A stretch of 64,000 bases of DNA from Microbacterium sp. 11MF (GCF_000383475.1 NZ_KB911460.1:186001-250000); one strand, 5' to 3'. Shown: positions 44,554-53,830, counted from the first letter of the stretch. The notes: generated by a model not told the origin, from the letters alone. A program made the numbers and translations.

Positions 44554-45614
44554 CCGTGGGTGCCCCCGCGACGATGCCTCACCGCGTCGGCGCCGTCGTC
44601 ATCGACTCCGTCATCGGAGCGGCGGTCGTCGCCGCGGTCGCGGGGGGCGTCCTGGCCGCGTCCGTCCTGTCGGCCGGCGTCGTGGGGATCCTGGTCCTGC
44701 TCCCCGCCGTGGCGGGCGCCTCGCTCGGCTGGTTCCTCGTCCACACCGCCCTGCAGGGCGGTCGGGGCTCGATCGGCATGCGCGTCATGGGGCTGCGGCT
44801 CGAGCGCGCCGACGAGGGCGACGGGCGGCTCGGCTTCGGCCGCGCACTCGGGCGCAACCTCGTGTGGACGCTCACCTGCAGTGTCGTCGTCGGTCTCTTC
44901 TCACCCCTGTTCGACTCGTCTCGGTGGCGGCGGGGATGGCACGACCTGGCTGTGGGGGCCGTCATCGTCCACCCGGCCGACGTCCCGGCGGTGACGCCCG
45001 CCGCGCCGGTCGAGCCCGAGCCTGTCGAGCCCGCGCCCGCGACATCGGTCGAACCCGCGCCCGTCCTCATCCCGCAGACCGCGGCGGCCGCGACGGCGCC
45101 CGCTCCCCGGCCCGTCGTCTCGGCGGCGGCCACCGGCCACGGCGACCCCCTTCCTGCGCCGTCGTGGGCTCCGGCATCCGTTCCGGCGAACCGGCCGATC
45201 CCGCGGACGCTGCCGGTCGACGTGATCTCGACCGTCCCCGGGGTGCCGCACCGCGACGGCCGGCCCGCATCGGCCGAACGGGTCTCGCCGCCCGTGATCG
45301 CGATCCTGCGCTGGGATGACGGGACGCGGCACACGATCTACGAGCCGACGCTGTTCGGTCGGGGGCCCGGCCAGCAGGCGGGGCGTCGCAGCACACCCGT
45401 CCGCGACGAGACCCTGTCGCTGTCGAAGACGCACTTCGAGGTCGGCGCCGACGAGCGGGGCTCGTGGGTCGTCGACCGTCACTCGCTCAACGGCGTCGTG
45501 ATCGTCCGCGCCGGTCAGCCGCAGCGGCTCGTCCCGGGTGAACCGGCGCGCATCTGGTCGGGCGACGTCCTCGAACTCGGCGATCGACGACTGACGGTGG
45601 AGTCCGCGCGATGA
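44550..45614 (+). CDS. RDD membrane domain plus FHA domain protein
   Basis: A 354-residue protein: an RDD domain of three membrane helices (about 1-140, with RVGAVVIDSVIG and GGRGSIGMRVMGLRL), a long Pro/Ala linker (145-245) and a C-terminal FHA domain (TLFGRGPG, SLSKTHFEV, DRHSLNGVVI) that binds phosphothreonine peptides. This makes it a candidate membrane scaffold or substrate of the kinase coded four genes later. Overlaps of four bases with both neighbours. Confidence 0.92.
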   Translation: MTVGAPATMPHRVGAVVIDSVIGAAVVAAVAGGVLAASVLSAGVVGILVLLPAVAGASLGWFLVHTALQGGRGSIGMRVMGLRLERADEGDGRLGFGRALGRNLVWTLTCSVVVGLFSPLFDSSRWRRGWHDLAVGAVIVHPADVPAVTPAAPVEPEPVEPAPATSVEPAPVLIPQTAAAATAPAPRPVVSAAATGHGDPLPAPSWAPASVPANRPIPRTLPVDVISTVPGVPHRDGRPASAERVSPPVIAILRWDDGTRHTIYEPTLFGRGPGQQAGRRSTPVRDETLSLSKTHFEVGADERGSWVVDRHSLNGVVIVRAGQPQRLVPGEPARIWSGDVLELGDRRLTVESAR

Positions 45615-46432
45615 TCGCGATGGACGTGCAAGTCGGGGCGGCGACGCACCCGGGCCTCCGTCGACGCGTGAACGAGGACTCCCACCTGGCGGAGTATCCG
45701 CTCTTCCTCGTCGCCGACGGCATGGGCGGCCACGATGCGGGCGCCGCGGCGAGCTCCGCCGTCGTGGCGGAGTTCCGCGCCCTCGTCGGTCAGGACTCCG
45801 TCGGGATCGACGAGATGCGGGCGGCGCTCGCGCGTGCCCGCGCCGCCGTGCACCGCATCGGTCACGAGGGGCGGGCCGCCGGCACCACCCTCACCGGCGT
45901 CGCGGTCACCGAAGTCGGCGGCCATGGATACTGGCTCACCGTCAACGTGGGCGACTCTCGCACCTACCGCTTCGCGGACGGTGAGCTCGAGCAGATCAGC
46001 GTCGACCACTCCGTCGTGCAGGAGCTCATCGACGCGGGCGAGCTGACCGGCGAAGCCGCCGGACGGGATTCGCGCCGCAACGAGATCACCCGGGCGATCG
46101 GCGCGGGCAGCGGCGGCGAGGCGGACTTCTGGCTCATCGCGGCCGAGCCGGGCGATCGCATGCTGATCTGCTCTGACGGCCTGTCGGGCGAGGTTCCCGA
46201 GGACCGCATCAGCGGCATCCTCCGAGAGGTCGTCGACCCGCAGGATGCCGCGACCCGCCTCGTGCACGAGGCGATGCTCCACGGCGGTCGCGACAACATC
46301 ACGGCCGTGGTGGTCGATGCCGTCCGCGTGGCGGGGCAGGATGATGATGCGTACGACACGGCTCCCGCGGGGGGCGCGTCGTACGCCGAAGAGGACACAC
46401 GGCCGCGAGCAGCGGCAGGAGGAGACGCCTGA
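45611..46432 (+). CDS. PP2C-type Ser/Thr protein phosphatase (PrpC-like)
   Basis: A 273-residue PPM/PP2C phosphatase. The metal-binding motifs are complete: [50 protein letters not shown] and [12 protein letters not shown]. It is soluble and opposes the operon's Ser/Thr kinase. The C-terminal 30 residues are low-complexity. The ATG overlaps the previous stop, and the next ATG shares one base with its stop. Confidence 0.95.
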   Translation: MIAMDVQVGAATHPGLRRRVNEDSHLAEYPLFLVADGMGGHDAGAAASSAVVAEFRALVGQDSVGIDEMRAALARARAAVHRIGHEGRAAGTTLTGVAVTEVGGHGYWLTVNVGDSRTYRFADGELEQISVDHSVVQELIDAGELTGEAAGRDSRRNEITRAIGAGSGGEADFWLIAAEPGDRMLICSDGLSGEVPEDRISGILREVVDPQDAATRLVHEAMLHGGRDNITAVVVDAVRVAGQDDDAYDTAPAGGASYAEEDTRPRAAAGGDA

Positions 46433-47847
46433 TGCGCGCAGTGCGATATCGGCCCGACGGCGCCCCGGAAGCCTGGCGTGCCGCCGTGACCGGCTCGGCG
46501 CTCGCCGTGCTGCCCCCGGCTGTCACCCCGCACGCCGTCGAGGGTGTGTGGCGCCGGCTCGAGAACGGCGGGATCGGCGCCGTCCTCGAATCCCTCACAG
46601 GGGCGTTCGGCACGTCGCTCGCGGCGATCCCGCCGTTCGGTCTCGCCGTCGCGGAGGGCGACGGGGTGCGCGTCGCAGTCCGCGGTCCGGTGACCCTCGT
46701 CGTCGAGACCGCCGACGGCGTCGATGCGGTCTCGGGTGCCGGCGTCGCGACGTGGACCGAGAGGTTCCTGCCGGGCGTCATCCGCGTGAGCGTCGACCTC
46801 GGGACAGCCGCGGATGCCGACCTGTTGCCGATCGAGTCGGGCGTCGTCCCCGTCGCCGAGATCATCTTCGACGTCGCAGAGCACGAGACCGCCGCGCCTG
46901 TCGCAGCGCCCGTGACGGCGGGGGAGCCCCTCGCCGAGCCGGAGCCGGAACCAGTCGCCGAGCCCGAGCCGGAGCCTGTCGCCGAGCCCGAGCCCGAGCC
47001 CGAACCCGAGCCCGCACCGGAGCCCGAGCCCGAGCGAGAGCCCGAGCCGGAGGCATCCACCGTGGCACCTGACGATCTGGGCGAGACCGTCGCCTCGCCG
47101 CGCACCCTGGCGAAGGAACCTGAACCGGAATCGGAGCCGGAGACCGAGACGCCGGGGCTGGTCACGGGGGTTCCACCGATCCACACGCTCGGCGGCTCGC
47201 CCGTCTCGGTCCCCGTGCCGCACGATGCGCCGCGGCCGCCGGACCCCGGCGAGACGATCTCCGGGCCGGATGAGGACGCCGTCCTCGGGGCGACGATCGT
47301 GAGTTCCCGGGTGGCGCCGCAGGGCACCGCGCCCGTCCCCGCCCTGCCCCCGTTCGTGCCGCCGCACCCCGCGCCGCCCGTACCACCGGTTGCGGATGCG
47401 TCGGCGCTGGGCGACCACGACGGTGCGACCGTATCCGTCGCCGAAGCGCGCGCGATGCGGTCGGCATCCTTCGATTCGATCGAGGACGTGCCGCCGCGGA
47501 GCCCGTCGCGGGGCCGCGTCCGCCTCGCCGACGGCCGCGTCGTCGAACTCGAGCGCACAGTCATCATCGGCCGCCGACCGCGCTCGACGCGACCGGCCGA
47601 GAACGAGCTGCCGACCCTCGTCGCCGTGGACGGCCCACAGCACGACATCTCGCGCAACCATGTCGAGATCCGCGCGGAGGGTGAGCACGTGCTCGCCGTC
47701 GACCTCGCGAGCACGAACGGCACCGTCCTGCTCCGGGGCGGCCACGACCCGGTGCGGCTGCACCCGAACGAGCCCACCATGGTGATCGACGGCGACGTGC
47801 TCGACCTCGGCGACGGCGTCACCCTGACCTTCGAGGACCTTCCGTGA
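46432..47847 (+). CDS. FHA domain protein with Glu-Pro repeat linker
   Basis: A 471-residue protein. Residues 1-155 form an uncharacterised domain ([15 protein letters not shown]..., YKW-free, slightly hydrophobic). Residues about 160-215 are an (EP)n repeat ([16 protein letters not shown] and on), followed by a disordered Pro-rich stretch to about 360. The last 110 residues are an FHA domain ([28 protein letters not shown]). The EP repeat is coded by near-identical GAGCCC units and may vary in length between strains. Its partner is presumably a phosphothreonine made by the adjacent kinase. Confidence 0.9.
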   Translation: MRAVRYRPDGAPEAWRAAVTGSALAVLPPAVTPHAVEGVWRRLENGGIGAVLESLTGAFGTSLAAIPPFGLAVAEGDGVRVAVRGPVTLVVETADGVDAVSGAGVATWTERFLPGVIRVSVDLGTAADADLLPIESGVVPVAEIIFDVAEHETAAPVAAPVTAGEPLAEPEPEPVAEPEPEPVAEPEPEPEPEPAPEPEPEREPEPEASTVAPDDLGETVASPRTLAKEPEPESEPETETPGLVTGVPPIHTLGGSPVSVPVPHDAPRPPDPGETISGPDEDAVLGATIVSSRVAPQGTAPVPALPPFVPPHPAPPVPPVADASALGDHDGATVSVAEARAMRSASFDSIEDVPPRSPSRGRVRLADGRVVELERTVIIGRRPRSTRPAENELPTLVAVDGPQHDISRNHVEIRAEGEHVLAVDLASTNGTVLLRGGHDPVRLHPNEPTMVIDGDVLDLGDGVTLTFEDLP

Positions 47848-49541
47848 GCTCGAAGCGAGCCCCCGCCGCGCCACCGGAGCTTCCCGGCTTCTCCTACGTC
47901 CAGGTGCTCGGCTCCGGCGGATTCGCCGACGTCTACCTGTACGAGCAGGCGTTGCCCAGGCGTCGCGTCGCCGTCAAAGTGCTCCTCGCCGACAAGATGA
48001 CGAGCGGCGCGGCCGAGCAGTTCCAGGCCGAGGCGAATGTCATGGCGATGCTCTCGACGCATCCCGCGATCGTCACGATCTACCAGGCCGGTGTCGCCGG
48101 CGACGGCAGGTCGTATCTCGTCATGGAGTACTGCTCCAAGCCGAACCTGCAGGTCCGCGCCCGCTCGGCCCCCATCTCGGTGGCCGAGGCGCTGCGCGTC
48201 GGTATCCAGGTCGCGGCGGCGGTCGAGACCGCTCATCGTGCCGGCATCCTGCACCGCGACATCAAGCCGGCGAACATCCTCGTCACCGAGTACAACCGGC
48301 CCGCCCTCACCGACTTCGGCATCGCGACGACGGCGGACGGCATGGATCCGTCTGCGGGGATGTCGATCCCGTGGTCGCCGCCCGAGTCCTTCGCGGACGC
48401 GCCGGACTTCACCGTGCGCTCGGACGTGTGGGCACTGGGGGCGTCGGTCTACAACCTGCTCGCGGGACGGTCGCCGTTCGAGGTGCCCGGTGGCCGCAAT
48501 GGCGGCGCGGACCTGATCCGCCGGATCGAATCCGAGCCACTCGCCCGCCTCGAGCGGGCCGACGTCCCCGCGTCGCTCTTCCAGGTGCTCGAACGGGCGA
48601 TGTCCAAGCGCCCGGCCGACCGTTTCGAGTCCGCCGTCGCGTTCGCCCGTGCGCTGCAGAAGGTGCAGATCGAGCTGGCCCACTCGGTCACCCCGATCGA
48701 CATCCTCGACGACGCCCCTCCCCTCGAGGAGCAGGAGGAGGAGGGCGAGCTCACCCGCGTCCGCGGCATCGTCAGCATCGACCCGCACACCTCCCCGGCG
48801 GCAGGACCCACGTGGGAGCGGACCGCCCTCGCGGCGGGTCTCGCGACCGGGACGGATGCCACGCAGCACCGCGACACCTCGGGGTGGGCCCCCGGTGCCA
48901 CGGCCTCCGCGACGGGCGTCGACTCGACCGTCCTGCGACCGCCGACCGCGATCCCGCCGTCGGCCCCCGCCACTGCGGTGTCCGAGCCGGATGACGGCAC
49001 GATCGTCCGGGGGTCGCAGCGGATCGCTGCCGGCGAGACCCCTCCGGCGACATCACCGACCGCGCCGCCGGCGTCGGCCGGTGAGACCGTCGGTCGGACG
49101 GCCGCGCCGGCTCGGTCGCGTCGGGGACTGTGGGTCGGGCTCATCGCCGCTGCCGTTGTCGTCGTCGTGGTGGTCGGCGCGGTCGTCGTCGCATCGCTGC
49201 TCGCGCCGCCCGCGACGGAGGCGAAGCCCGCGCAATCCTCGGCCCCGACTCCGAAACCCCAGGAACCCGACGCGGAGTTCATCGCGGCGCCGACCGACGG
49301 GTCGAGCCGCATCCAGAACGGCAAGGCGGTCTTCCGGTGGGTCAACCCCGACCCGCAGGACGGCGACACCTACCTGTGGCAGCAGGTGCGCCTCGACGGC
49401 GCTGAAGCCACCCCCGCGAACGCCCCCAAGGCGCGCGTGTCCGTTCCTCTCGGGGACGAGACCCAGATCTGCATCGACGTCAGCGTGCGCCGCGAGAACG
49501 GCGCGACGAGCGACCCGCTGCGCATCTGCGCGACATCCTGA
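47844..49541 (+). CDS. Membrane Ser/Thr protein kinase (Pkb2-like, PFNA cluster)
   Basis: A 565-residue Hanks-type kinase: Gly-loop GSGGFADVY, catalytic Lys in [16 protein letters not shown] catalytic loop, DFG in LTDFGIA, and [20 protein letters not shown]. The activation segment is unusual: [10 protein letters not shown] where most kinases have GTxxYMAPE. After a disordered region (275-420) there is one membrane helix (about 428-452) and a short extracellular domain of about 100 residues ([15 protein letters not shown]...), with no PASTA repeats. It is the last gene of the operon and overlaps the FHA gene by four bases. Confidence 0.94.
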   Translation: MSSKRAPAAPPELPGFSYVQVLGSGGFADVYLYEQALPRRRVAVKVLLADKMTSGAAEQFQAEANVMAMLSTHPAIVTIYQAGVAGDGRSYLVMEYCSKPNLQVRARSAPISVAEALRVGIQVAAAVETAHRAGILHRDIKPANILVTEYNRPALTDFGIATTADGMDPSAGMSIPWSPPESFADAPDFTVRSDVWALGASVYNLLAGRSPFEVPGGRNGGADLIRRIESEPLARLERADVPASLFQVLERAMSKRPADRFESAVAFARALQKVQIELAHSVTPIDILDDAPPLEEQEEEGELTRVRGIVSIDPHTSPAAGPTWERTALAAGLATGTDATQHRDTSGWAPGATASATGVDSTVLRPPTAIPPSAPATAVSEPDDGTIVRGSQRIAAGETPPATSPTAPPASAGETVGRTAAPARSRRGLWVGLIAAAVVVVVVVGAVVVASLLAPPATEAKPAQSSAPTPKPQEPDAEFIAAPTDGSSRIQNGKAVFRWVNPDPQDGDTYLWQQVRLDGAEATPANAPKARVSVPLGDETQICIDVSVRRENGATSDPLRICATS

Positions 49542-49550
49542 CGGCGGGGA

Positions 49551-49985
49551 TCAGCCCCGGTCGAGCACCTTCACGATGACCGACCGGCGGCGGAGCTCCG
49601 CGACCGTGCGGGTCTCCTCGTGCGCGTCGCGGCCGAGGGCCTTCACGTCGGTGACGACGAGCACGTCGCCGGCGCCGAGGCGCCCGAACAGGCGCGTGAG
49701 ACGTTCCTCCCAGGTCTCGCCGATGTCGGGGGCGGGATGCCGGAACCCCTCGATCGGCACGCCGAACTGCGCGAGCGCGTCACGCTGGGCGACGACGCTC
49801 GGCATGTCGGGCCGCGAGACGACGAGCCCCACGAGTCGTGAGCCGGCGGGGAGCGCCAGCCACCACTCCGGGCTGGGGTGCAGGGCGGCGAAGCCGGGGG
49901 CATCCGTCGTCGGATCGTCGGGGATCGCGATGAGGCGCGATTCCGCGTAGTCCCCGGGTGCCGGTTCGTCCGCGTGTGCGTCCAC
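49551..49985 (-). CDS. Degenerate resolvase-like (serine recombinase N-domain) protein
   Basis: A 144-residue protein resembling only the catalytic domain of serine recombinases: GLVVSRPDMPSVVAQRDALA matches the YxRVSxxxQ...QRxAL start, and GDVLVVTDVKALGRDAHEE matches the D-R-L-G-R segment. The first catalytic Arg is Val, the DNA-binding domain is absent, and a Trp-rich insert precedes the domain. It is probably not a working recombinase. The GTG at 49985 follows GGAGGAG by seven bases; the frame is open upstream to 50273, but that stretch has no ribosome site and reads as antisense of the next gene. Confidence 0.78.
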   Translation of the reverse strand: MDAHADEPAPGDYAESRLIAIPDDPTTDAPGFAALHPSPEWWLALPAGSRLVGLVVSRPDMPSVVAQRDALAQFGVPIEGFRHPAPDIGETWEERLTRLFGRLGAGDVLVVTDVKALGRDAHEETRTVAELRRRSVIVKVLDRG

Positions 49986-50129
49986 TGTGATCTCCTCCGC
50001 GAGCGACGATGCGGTCAGCCCCGTCGAAGTCCATTGTGACCGATCGCCCCATTCTGGCCGACGCGCGACCGTCCCGAACACGGTTCGCGGCACGAATGCA
50101 ACCCGTGTGCCGTGACGTCCGGGGCGGAG

Positions 50130-50135
50130 TACGGT
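50130..50135 (+). promoter_or_regulatory. Putative -10 box TACGGT of a leaderless promoter for the metallopeptidase gene
   Basis: TACGGT ends seven bases before the ATG at 50143. No ribosome site is seen in the intervening CCCGGGC. Confidence 0.45.
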
Positions 50136-50142
50136 CCCGGGC

Positions 50143-51015
50143 ATGACCTTCAACCCGAATGCCGACGTGCGGGGCAAGAGCGCGACTCGCCGCGGGGGCC
50201 GCGGCGCCGTCGTCGCCGGCGGGGCCGGAGTCGGCGTCATCGGCATCGCCGTCCTGCTGATCAGCCTCTTCACCGGTCAGGACTTCAGCGGGCTCCTGGG
50301 CGGGTCGCCCGGCGGGGGCACCGGCTCCGAGGGCGAAGCGCTGCAGAACTGCAGGACAGGCGCCGACGCGAACAACGACGACGCGTGCCGGCTCGACGCC
50401 GGCGAGGAGGTCATCAACTCGTACTGGCAGAACGAAGTCGAGGGGTACCGCGCACCCGATCTCGTGCTCGTGGAGCAGCAGACGTCATCGCCCTGCGGCA
50501 CGGCATCCAATCAGACCGGTCCGTTCTACTGCCCCACCGACGAGACCGTCTACATCGATCCGACGTTCTGGTCGATCCTCCGGAACCAGCTCGGCGCCGA
50601 GGGAGGCGAGTTCGCACAGCTGTACGTGCTCGCGCACGAGTACGGCCACCACGTGCAGCACCTCACCGGGATCTTCGAGGACCACCCGCGCGACGGGACC
50701 GGCGAGGACAGCAACGCGGTCCGCACCGAGCTGCAGGCCGACTGCTTCGCCGGGGCGTGGGCGGCTGAGGCGCCGAATCAGAAGGATGCCTCCGGTCAGT
50801 CCTTCCTGCAGAAGCCGACGCAGGCCCAGATCGACGATGCCCTGTCCGCGGCATCCGCCGTCGGCGATGATCACATCCAGCAGCAGTCCGGACGTGTGAA
50901 CCCCGAGAGCTGGACGCACGGGTCGAGCGAGCAGCGCCAGCGCTGGTTCATGGCCGGATACACGGGCGGATCCGGCGCCTGCGACACCTTCTCCGTCTCG
51001 GGCCAGCAGCTCTGA
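50143..51015 (+). CDS. YpfJ-type neutral zinc metallopeptidase
   Basis: A 290-residue protein: one membrane helix (about residues 22-45) after a basic start, a Gly-rich linker, then a zinc metallopeptidase domain with HEYGHHVQH (HExxH variant HEYGH) near residue 165 and the downstream ligand region AVRTELQADCFAGAW. Four Cys may form disulfides, which fits an extracytoplasmic location. Target proteins are unknown for this family. Confidence 0.93.
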   Translation: MTFNPNADVRGKSATRRGGRGAVVAGGAGVGVIGIAVLLISLFTGQDFSGLLGGSPGGGTGSEGEALQNCRTGADANNDDACRLDAGEEVINSYWQNEVEGYRAPDLVLVEQQTSSPCGTASNQTGPFYCPTDETVYIDPTFWSILRNQLGAEGGEFAQLYVLAHEYGHHVQHLTGIFEDHPRDGTGEDSNAVRTELQADCFAGAWAAEAPNQKDASGQSFLQKPTQAQIDDALSAASAVGDDHIQQQSGRVNPESWTHGSSEQRQRWFMAGYTGGSGACDTFSVSGQQL

Positions 51016-51039
51016 GAGGCCGGTCCGGGAGCCACCTGA

Positions 51040-51045
51040 TAGGCT
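51040..51045 (+). promoter_or_regulatory. Putative -10 box TAGGCT for the DEAD-box helicase gene
   Basis: TAGGCT is 162 bases before the ATG at 51208, so the transcript would carry a leader of about 155 bases. Long leaders with regulatory folding are typical of cold-induced DEAD-box RNA helicase genes. No defined RNA family was recognised in the leader. Confidence 0.45.
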
Positions 51046-51207
51046 GAAGGGGTTGCGGCGCCTTTCCTGGTGCCCCTCGCGTCGTAGAACGCATCATCCG
51101 CTGCCGATCCATCGATCGTCGCTGGCGACTCCTTCTCACGGCGAACCCGTCTGCGCACTCGCACTCGGGACACCGATCCGGGCGATCACGCCCGAGTTAG
51201 TTCTCTC

Positions 51208-52764
51208 ATGACTGAACCCACGTTCGGCACGCTCGGCGTGCCCGCTCCCCTCGTCGCCGCGCTGGCTGCCGACGGCAAGACCACCGCGTTCCCGATCCAG
51301 ATCGACACGCTCCCCGACACGCTCGCCGGTCGCGACGTGCTCGGCCGCGGTCGCACCGGCTCGGGCAAGACCCTCGCCTTCTCGATCCCCATGGTCGCCC
51401 GCCTCGGGCAGGAGCTCGCCGGCGGCACCCGCCGCCGCGGCCGCATCCTCGGCCTCGTGCTCGCCCCGACCCGCGAGCTCGCGACGCAGATCGACCGCGT
51501 GCTCGCTCCGCTGGCAGCCGCCTACGGTATGAAGACCGCCACCGTCTTCGGCGGTGTGAACCAGAACCGTCAGGTCGAGGCCATCCGCGCCGGCGCCGAC
51601 ATCGTCGTGGCCTGCCCGGGCCGCCTCGAGGACCTCATGCAGCAGAAGCTCGTGAGCCTCGACGCCGTCGAGATCACCGTCATCGACGAGGCCGACCACA
51701 TGGCCGATCTCGGCTTCCTGCCCGGGGTCACCCGCATCCTGAACGCGACCCCGCAGGGTTCGCAGCGCCTGCTGTTCAGCGCCACGCTCGACAACGGCGT
51801 GGACAAGCTGGTCAACCGCTTCCTGCAGAACGAGGTGCTCCACTCGGTCGACGAGGCGCACTCGCCCGTCACCGCCATGACCCACCACGTGTTCCACGTG
51901 CCCGGCTCCGACGAGAAGAAGGAGCTCGTGCGCTTCCTCGCCTCGGGCACCGGCCGTCGCATCCTGTTCCTTCGCACCAAGCACGCCGCGAAGAAGCTCG
52001 CCAAGCAGCTGACGTCGCAGGGCATCCCGTCGGTCGACCTGCACGGCAACCTGTCGCAGCCGCAGCGCGACCGCAACCTCGCAGCCTTCTCCGCCGGCAC
52101 CGCCCGTGTGCTCGTCGCGACCGACGTCGCCGCCCGCGGTGTGCACGTCGACAACGTCGAGCTCGTCGTCCACGTCGACCCGCCCATGGAGCACAAGGCG
52201 TACCTGCACCGTTCGGGCCGCACCGCCCGCGCCGGCGCCGAGGGCGCCGTCGTCACGATCGTCCTGCCCGAGCAGCGTCGCGACGTCGAGTCGCTGCTGC
52301 GCAAGGCCGCGATCTCCGTCACGCCCGAGACCGTGACCGCGGCATCCGCCTCGGTCGTCGAGCTCGTCGGCGAGGTCGCCGCGCACGTCACCCCGGCACC
52401 CGAGCAGCCGCAGACCCGCGGCGGCGGTCAGAGCCAGGGCGCGAACGCGCAGCGCAAGCGCGCCGCCCGCGAGGGCCAGGGCGACCGCGGTCGCTCCGGC
52501 CAGGGCGGCGGACGCGGCGAGGGTGGCCGTGGCCGTGGCCAGGGTCGTGCCGCCGATGCGGCGCGCCGCTCCGCCGACGCGCCGCGCCGTGACGGCCAGC
52601 CCGCTCGCACCGCCAGCTCCGGCCAGACCGCGTCGCACGGCGCGCCCAAGGCCGCCCCGGCCGGCGGCGCTCGTCGCACCGGTCGTCGCGCCAGCGGTGG
52701 CGGTGCGCTCACCGTCGGGTCGGTCGTCCGGCAGAACGGTGCCGGCCGCCGCAGCGGTCGCTGA
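51208..52764 (+). CDS. DEAD-box ATP-dependent RNA helicase (RhlE/DeaD-like)
   Basis: A 518-residue RNA helicase: Q motif with FPIQIDTLPDTLAGRDVLG, Walker A GRGRTGSGKTLAF, motif Ia APTRELATQ, DEAD box VIDEADHMADLGFLP, SAT motif LLFSATLDNG, motif V VATDVAARGVHV and motif VI HRSGRTARAG. The last 130 residues are a basic, Gly/Arg-rich RNA-binding tail (GRGRGQGRAADAARR). It likely unwinds structured RNA in ribosome assembly or cold adaptation. A strong hairpin terminator follows. Confidence 0.95.
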   Translation: MTEPTFGTLGVPAPLVAALAADGKTTAFPIQIDTLPDTLAGRDVLGRGRTGSGKTLAFSIPMVARLGQELAGGTRRRGRILGLVLAPTRELATQIDRVLAPLAAAYGMKTATVFGGVNQNRQVEAIRAGADIVVACPGRLEDLMQQKLVSLDAVEITVIDEADHMADLGFLPGVTRILNATPQGSQRLLFSATLDNGVDKLVNRFLQNEVLHSVDEAHSPVTAMTHHVFHVPGSDEKKELVRFLASGTGRRILFLRTKHAAKKLAKQLTSQGIPSVDLHGNLSQPQRDRNLAAFSAGTARVLVATDVAARGVHVDNVELVVHVDPPMEHKAYLHRSGRTARAGAEGAVVTIVLPEQRRDVESLLRKAAISVTPETVTAASASVVELVGEVAAHVTPAPEQPQTRGGGQSQGANAQRKRAAREGQGDRGRSGQGGGRGEGGRGRGQGRAADAARRSADAPRRDGQPARTASSGQTASHGAPKAAPAGGARRTGRRASGGGALTVGSVVRQNGAGRRSGR

Positions 52765-52780
52765 CCCGCAGCATCCAGGT

Positions 52781-52817
52781 CGAGAGCCGCACCCCGTCCA
52801 CAGGGGTGCGGCTCTCG
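52781..52817 (+). terminator. Hairpin terminator after the DEAD-box helicase gene
   Basis: A perfect 15-bp stem: CGAGAGCCGCACCCC (52781-52795) pairs with 52803-52817 around a 7-base loop. It has no U-tract. It also separates the convergent minus-strand gene. Confidence 0.8.
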
Positions 52818-52868
52818 CCGTCTGTCCCGCACGACGGTGGGCGGGACAGGTCTCGAAAAGTCCGGGGC

Positions 52869-53279
52869 TCAGCCGGCGGCATCCATCAGCGGATCGATGA
52901 CGGCGCCGGTGACGGTGACCATGCGGCCGGTGATGGAGGCGACGCGGAAGACGGTCGCCTGCGGCGGGGTCGAGGCGTCGAGGGGGAGGATGACGACCTC
53001 CACCCGGTAGTCGCCGACGGTCAGGATGCCGTGGCCGGGCGCATCGGCGAGGACGACATAGGTCCGCGCTCGAGCCCGCGCCCAGTCCTGCTCGGCGCGG
53101 GAGGAGGCTCTCGGGTCACGGGAGCGGGGGAAGATGCGGCGCAGCGGCGGAGGGTCGAGTCCGCTGGTCGGTCCGCCCAACACCCGCAGGGGGTAGAGGG
53201 CGAGGACCTGGCCGACGAACAGTTCGATGACTTCGTCGGGACCCTCGGATCGCGCGCTGTCGTCGCGCGCCGTGGTCAC
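52869..53279 (-). CDS. Hypothetical protein downstream of the cytidylyltransferase
   Basis: A 136-residue soluble protein of unknown family. It has an N-terminal helix with VIELFVGQVLALYPLRVLGG, a basic middle section (RSRDPRASSRAEQDWARARA) and a beta-rich C-terminal half (TYVVLADAPGHGILTVGDYR, then VTGAVIDPLMDAAG). The GTG at 53279 overlaps the cytidylyltransferase stop as GTGA, so it is translated with it. No function proposed. Confidence 0.75.
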   Translation of the reverse strand: MTTARDDSARSEGPDEVIELFVGQVLALYPLRVLGGPTSGLDPPPLRRIFPRSRDPRASSRAEQDWARARARTYVVLADAPGHGILTVGDYRVEVVILPLDASTPPQATVFRVASITGRMVTVTGAVIDPLMDAAG

Positions 53280-53737
53280 GCCGACTCGGAACGCAGCTCG
53301 CGGTCGTACAGCGTCTCGGCCGAGGCGACCTCGAGCGCACGACGCAGCTGGGTGCTCGAGGTGTGCGCCGTGTACGGGAAGTAGACGACCTCGACCCCGA
53401 CCTCGGCGAACTCCCGTTCGAGACGGTTGCCCTTCTCGGTGCCGCGCCAGTCGTCGCCTTTGAAGAAGTGCGTGAAACCGACCTCGCGCCACACGGCCAG
53501 CTTGTCGGGCACGCGCTCGATGTGGACGTGATCCACGAAGCGGATGCCGCGCACGATGTCGGCTCGCTCAGCCGTCGGGATGAACGGGTCGACGCCCTTC
53601 ACCTCGTGCAGCATCTCGTCGCTGACCACACCGGCGACGAGCATGTCGCAGTTGTCCCTCGCGTGGCGAAGGATGTTCAGATGTCCCACGTGGAACAGAT
53701 CGAACGCCCCCGCGGCGTAACCGATACGCACAGTCAT
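53276..53737 (-). CDS. Glycerol-3-phosphate cytidylyltransferase-like nucleotidyltransferase
   Basis: A 153-residue nucleotidyltransferase: YAAGAFDLFHVGHLNILRHA with the HxGH motif, and the C-terminal HTSSTQLRRAL in place of the ISTT(K/R) motif. TagD-type enzymes make CDP-glycerol for teichoic-acid-like polymers. With a CDP-alcohol phosphotransferase and glycosyltransferases nearby, a role in making an activated alcohol phosphate for a wall glycopolymer is likely. The upstream 93-base gap carries G-tracts on its coding strand. Confidence 0.9.
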   Translation of the reverse strand: MTVRIGYAAGAFDLFHVGHLNILRHARDNCDMLVAGVVSDEMLHEVKGVDPFIPTAERADIVRGIRFVDHVHIERVPDKLAVWREVGFTHFFKGDDWRGTEKGNRLEREFAEVGVEVVYFPYTAHTSSTQLRRALEVASAETLYDRELRSESA

Positions 53738-53745
53738 AGCAAGCT

Positions 53746-53789
53746 CCCCAGCCAGCTAAATCGAGCCCCAACTCGAACCGAGCCCCCAA
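53746..53789 (-). promoter_or_regulatory. G-tract leader of the cytidylyltransferase gene
   Basis: On the minus strand this stretch reads TTTGGGGG, then TTGGGG, then CTGGGG, whose plus-strand complements begin at 53784, 53766 and 53746, so the tracts are about 18-20 bases apart. It lies just upstream of the ATG at 53737. Similar tracts occur in the leaders at 55829-55862 and 58660-58720 of the same gene region. Confidence 0.4.
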
Positions 53790-53830
53790 AGCCCGATGCG
53801 GAGGACACTACACCACGACGGGCGCGGTCG

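Noticed and set aside
46299..48869. Open frame of 856 codons antisense to the FHA and kinase genes
   Set aside because: The Gly/Ser-rich stretch is the mirror of the Glu-Pro repeat, so it is a shadow frame.
49986..50273. Upstream extension of the resolvase-like gene to an ATG at 50273
   Set aside because: The extension is antisense to the start of the metallopeptidase gene, and the GTG at 49985 has a strong GGAGGAG site.
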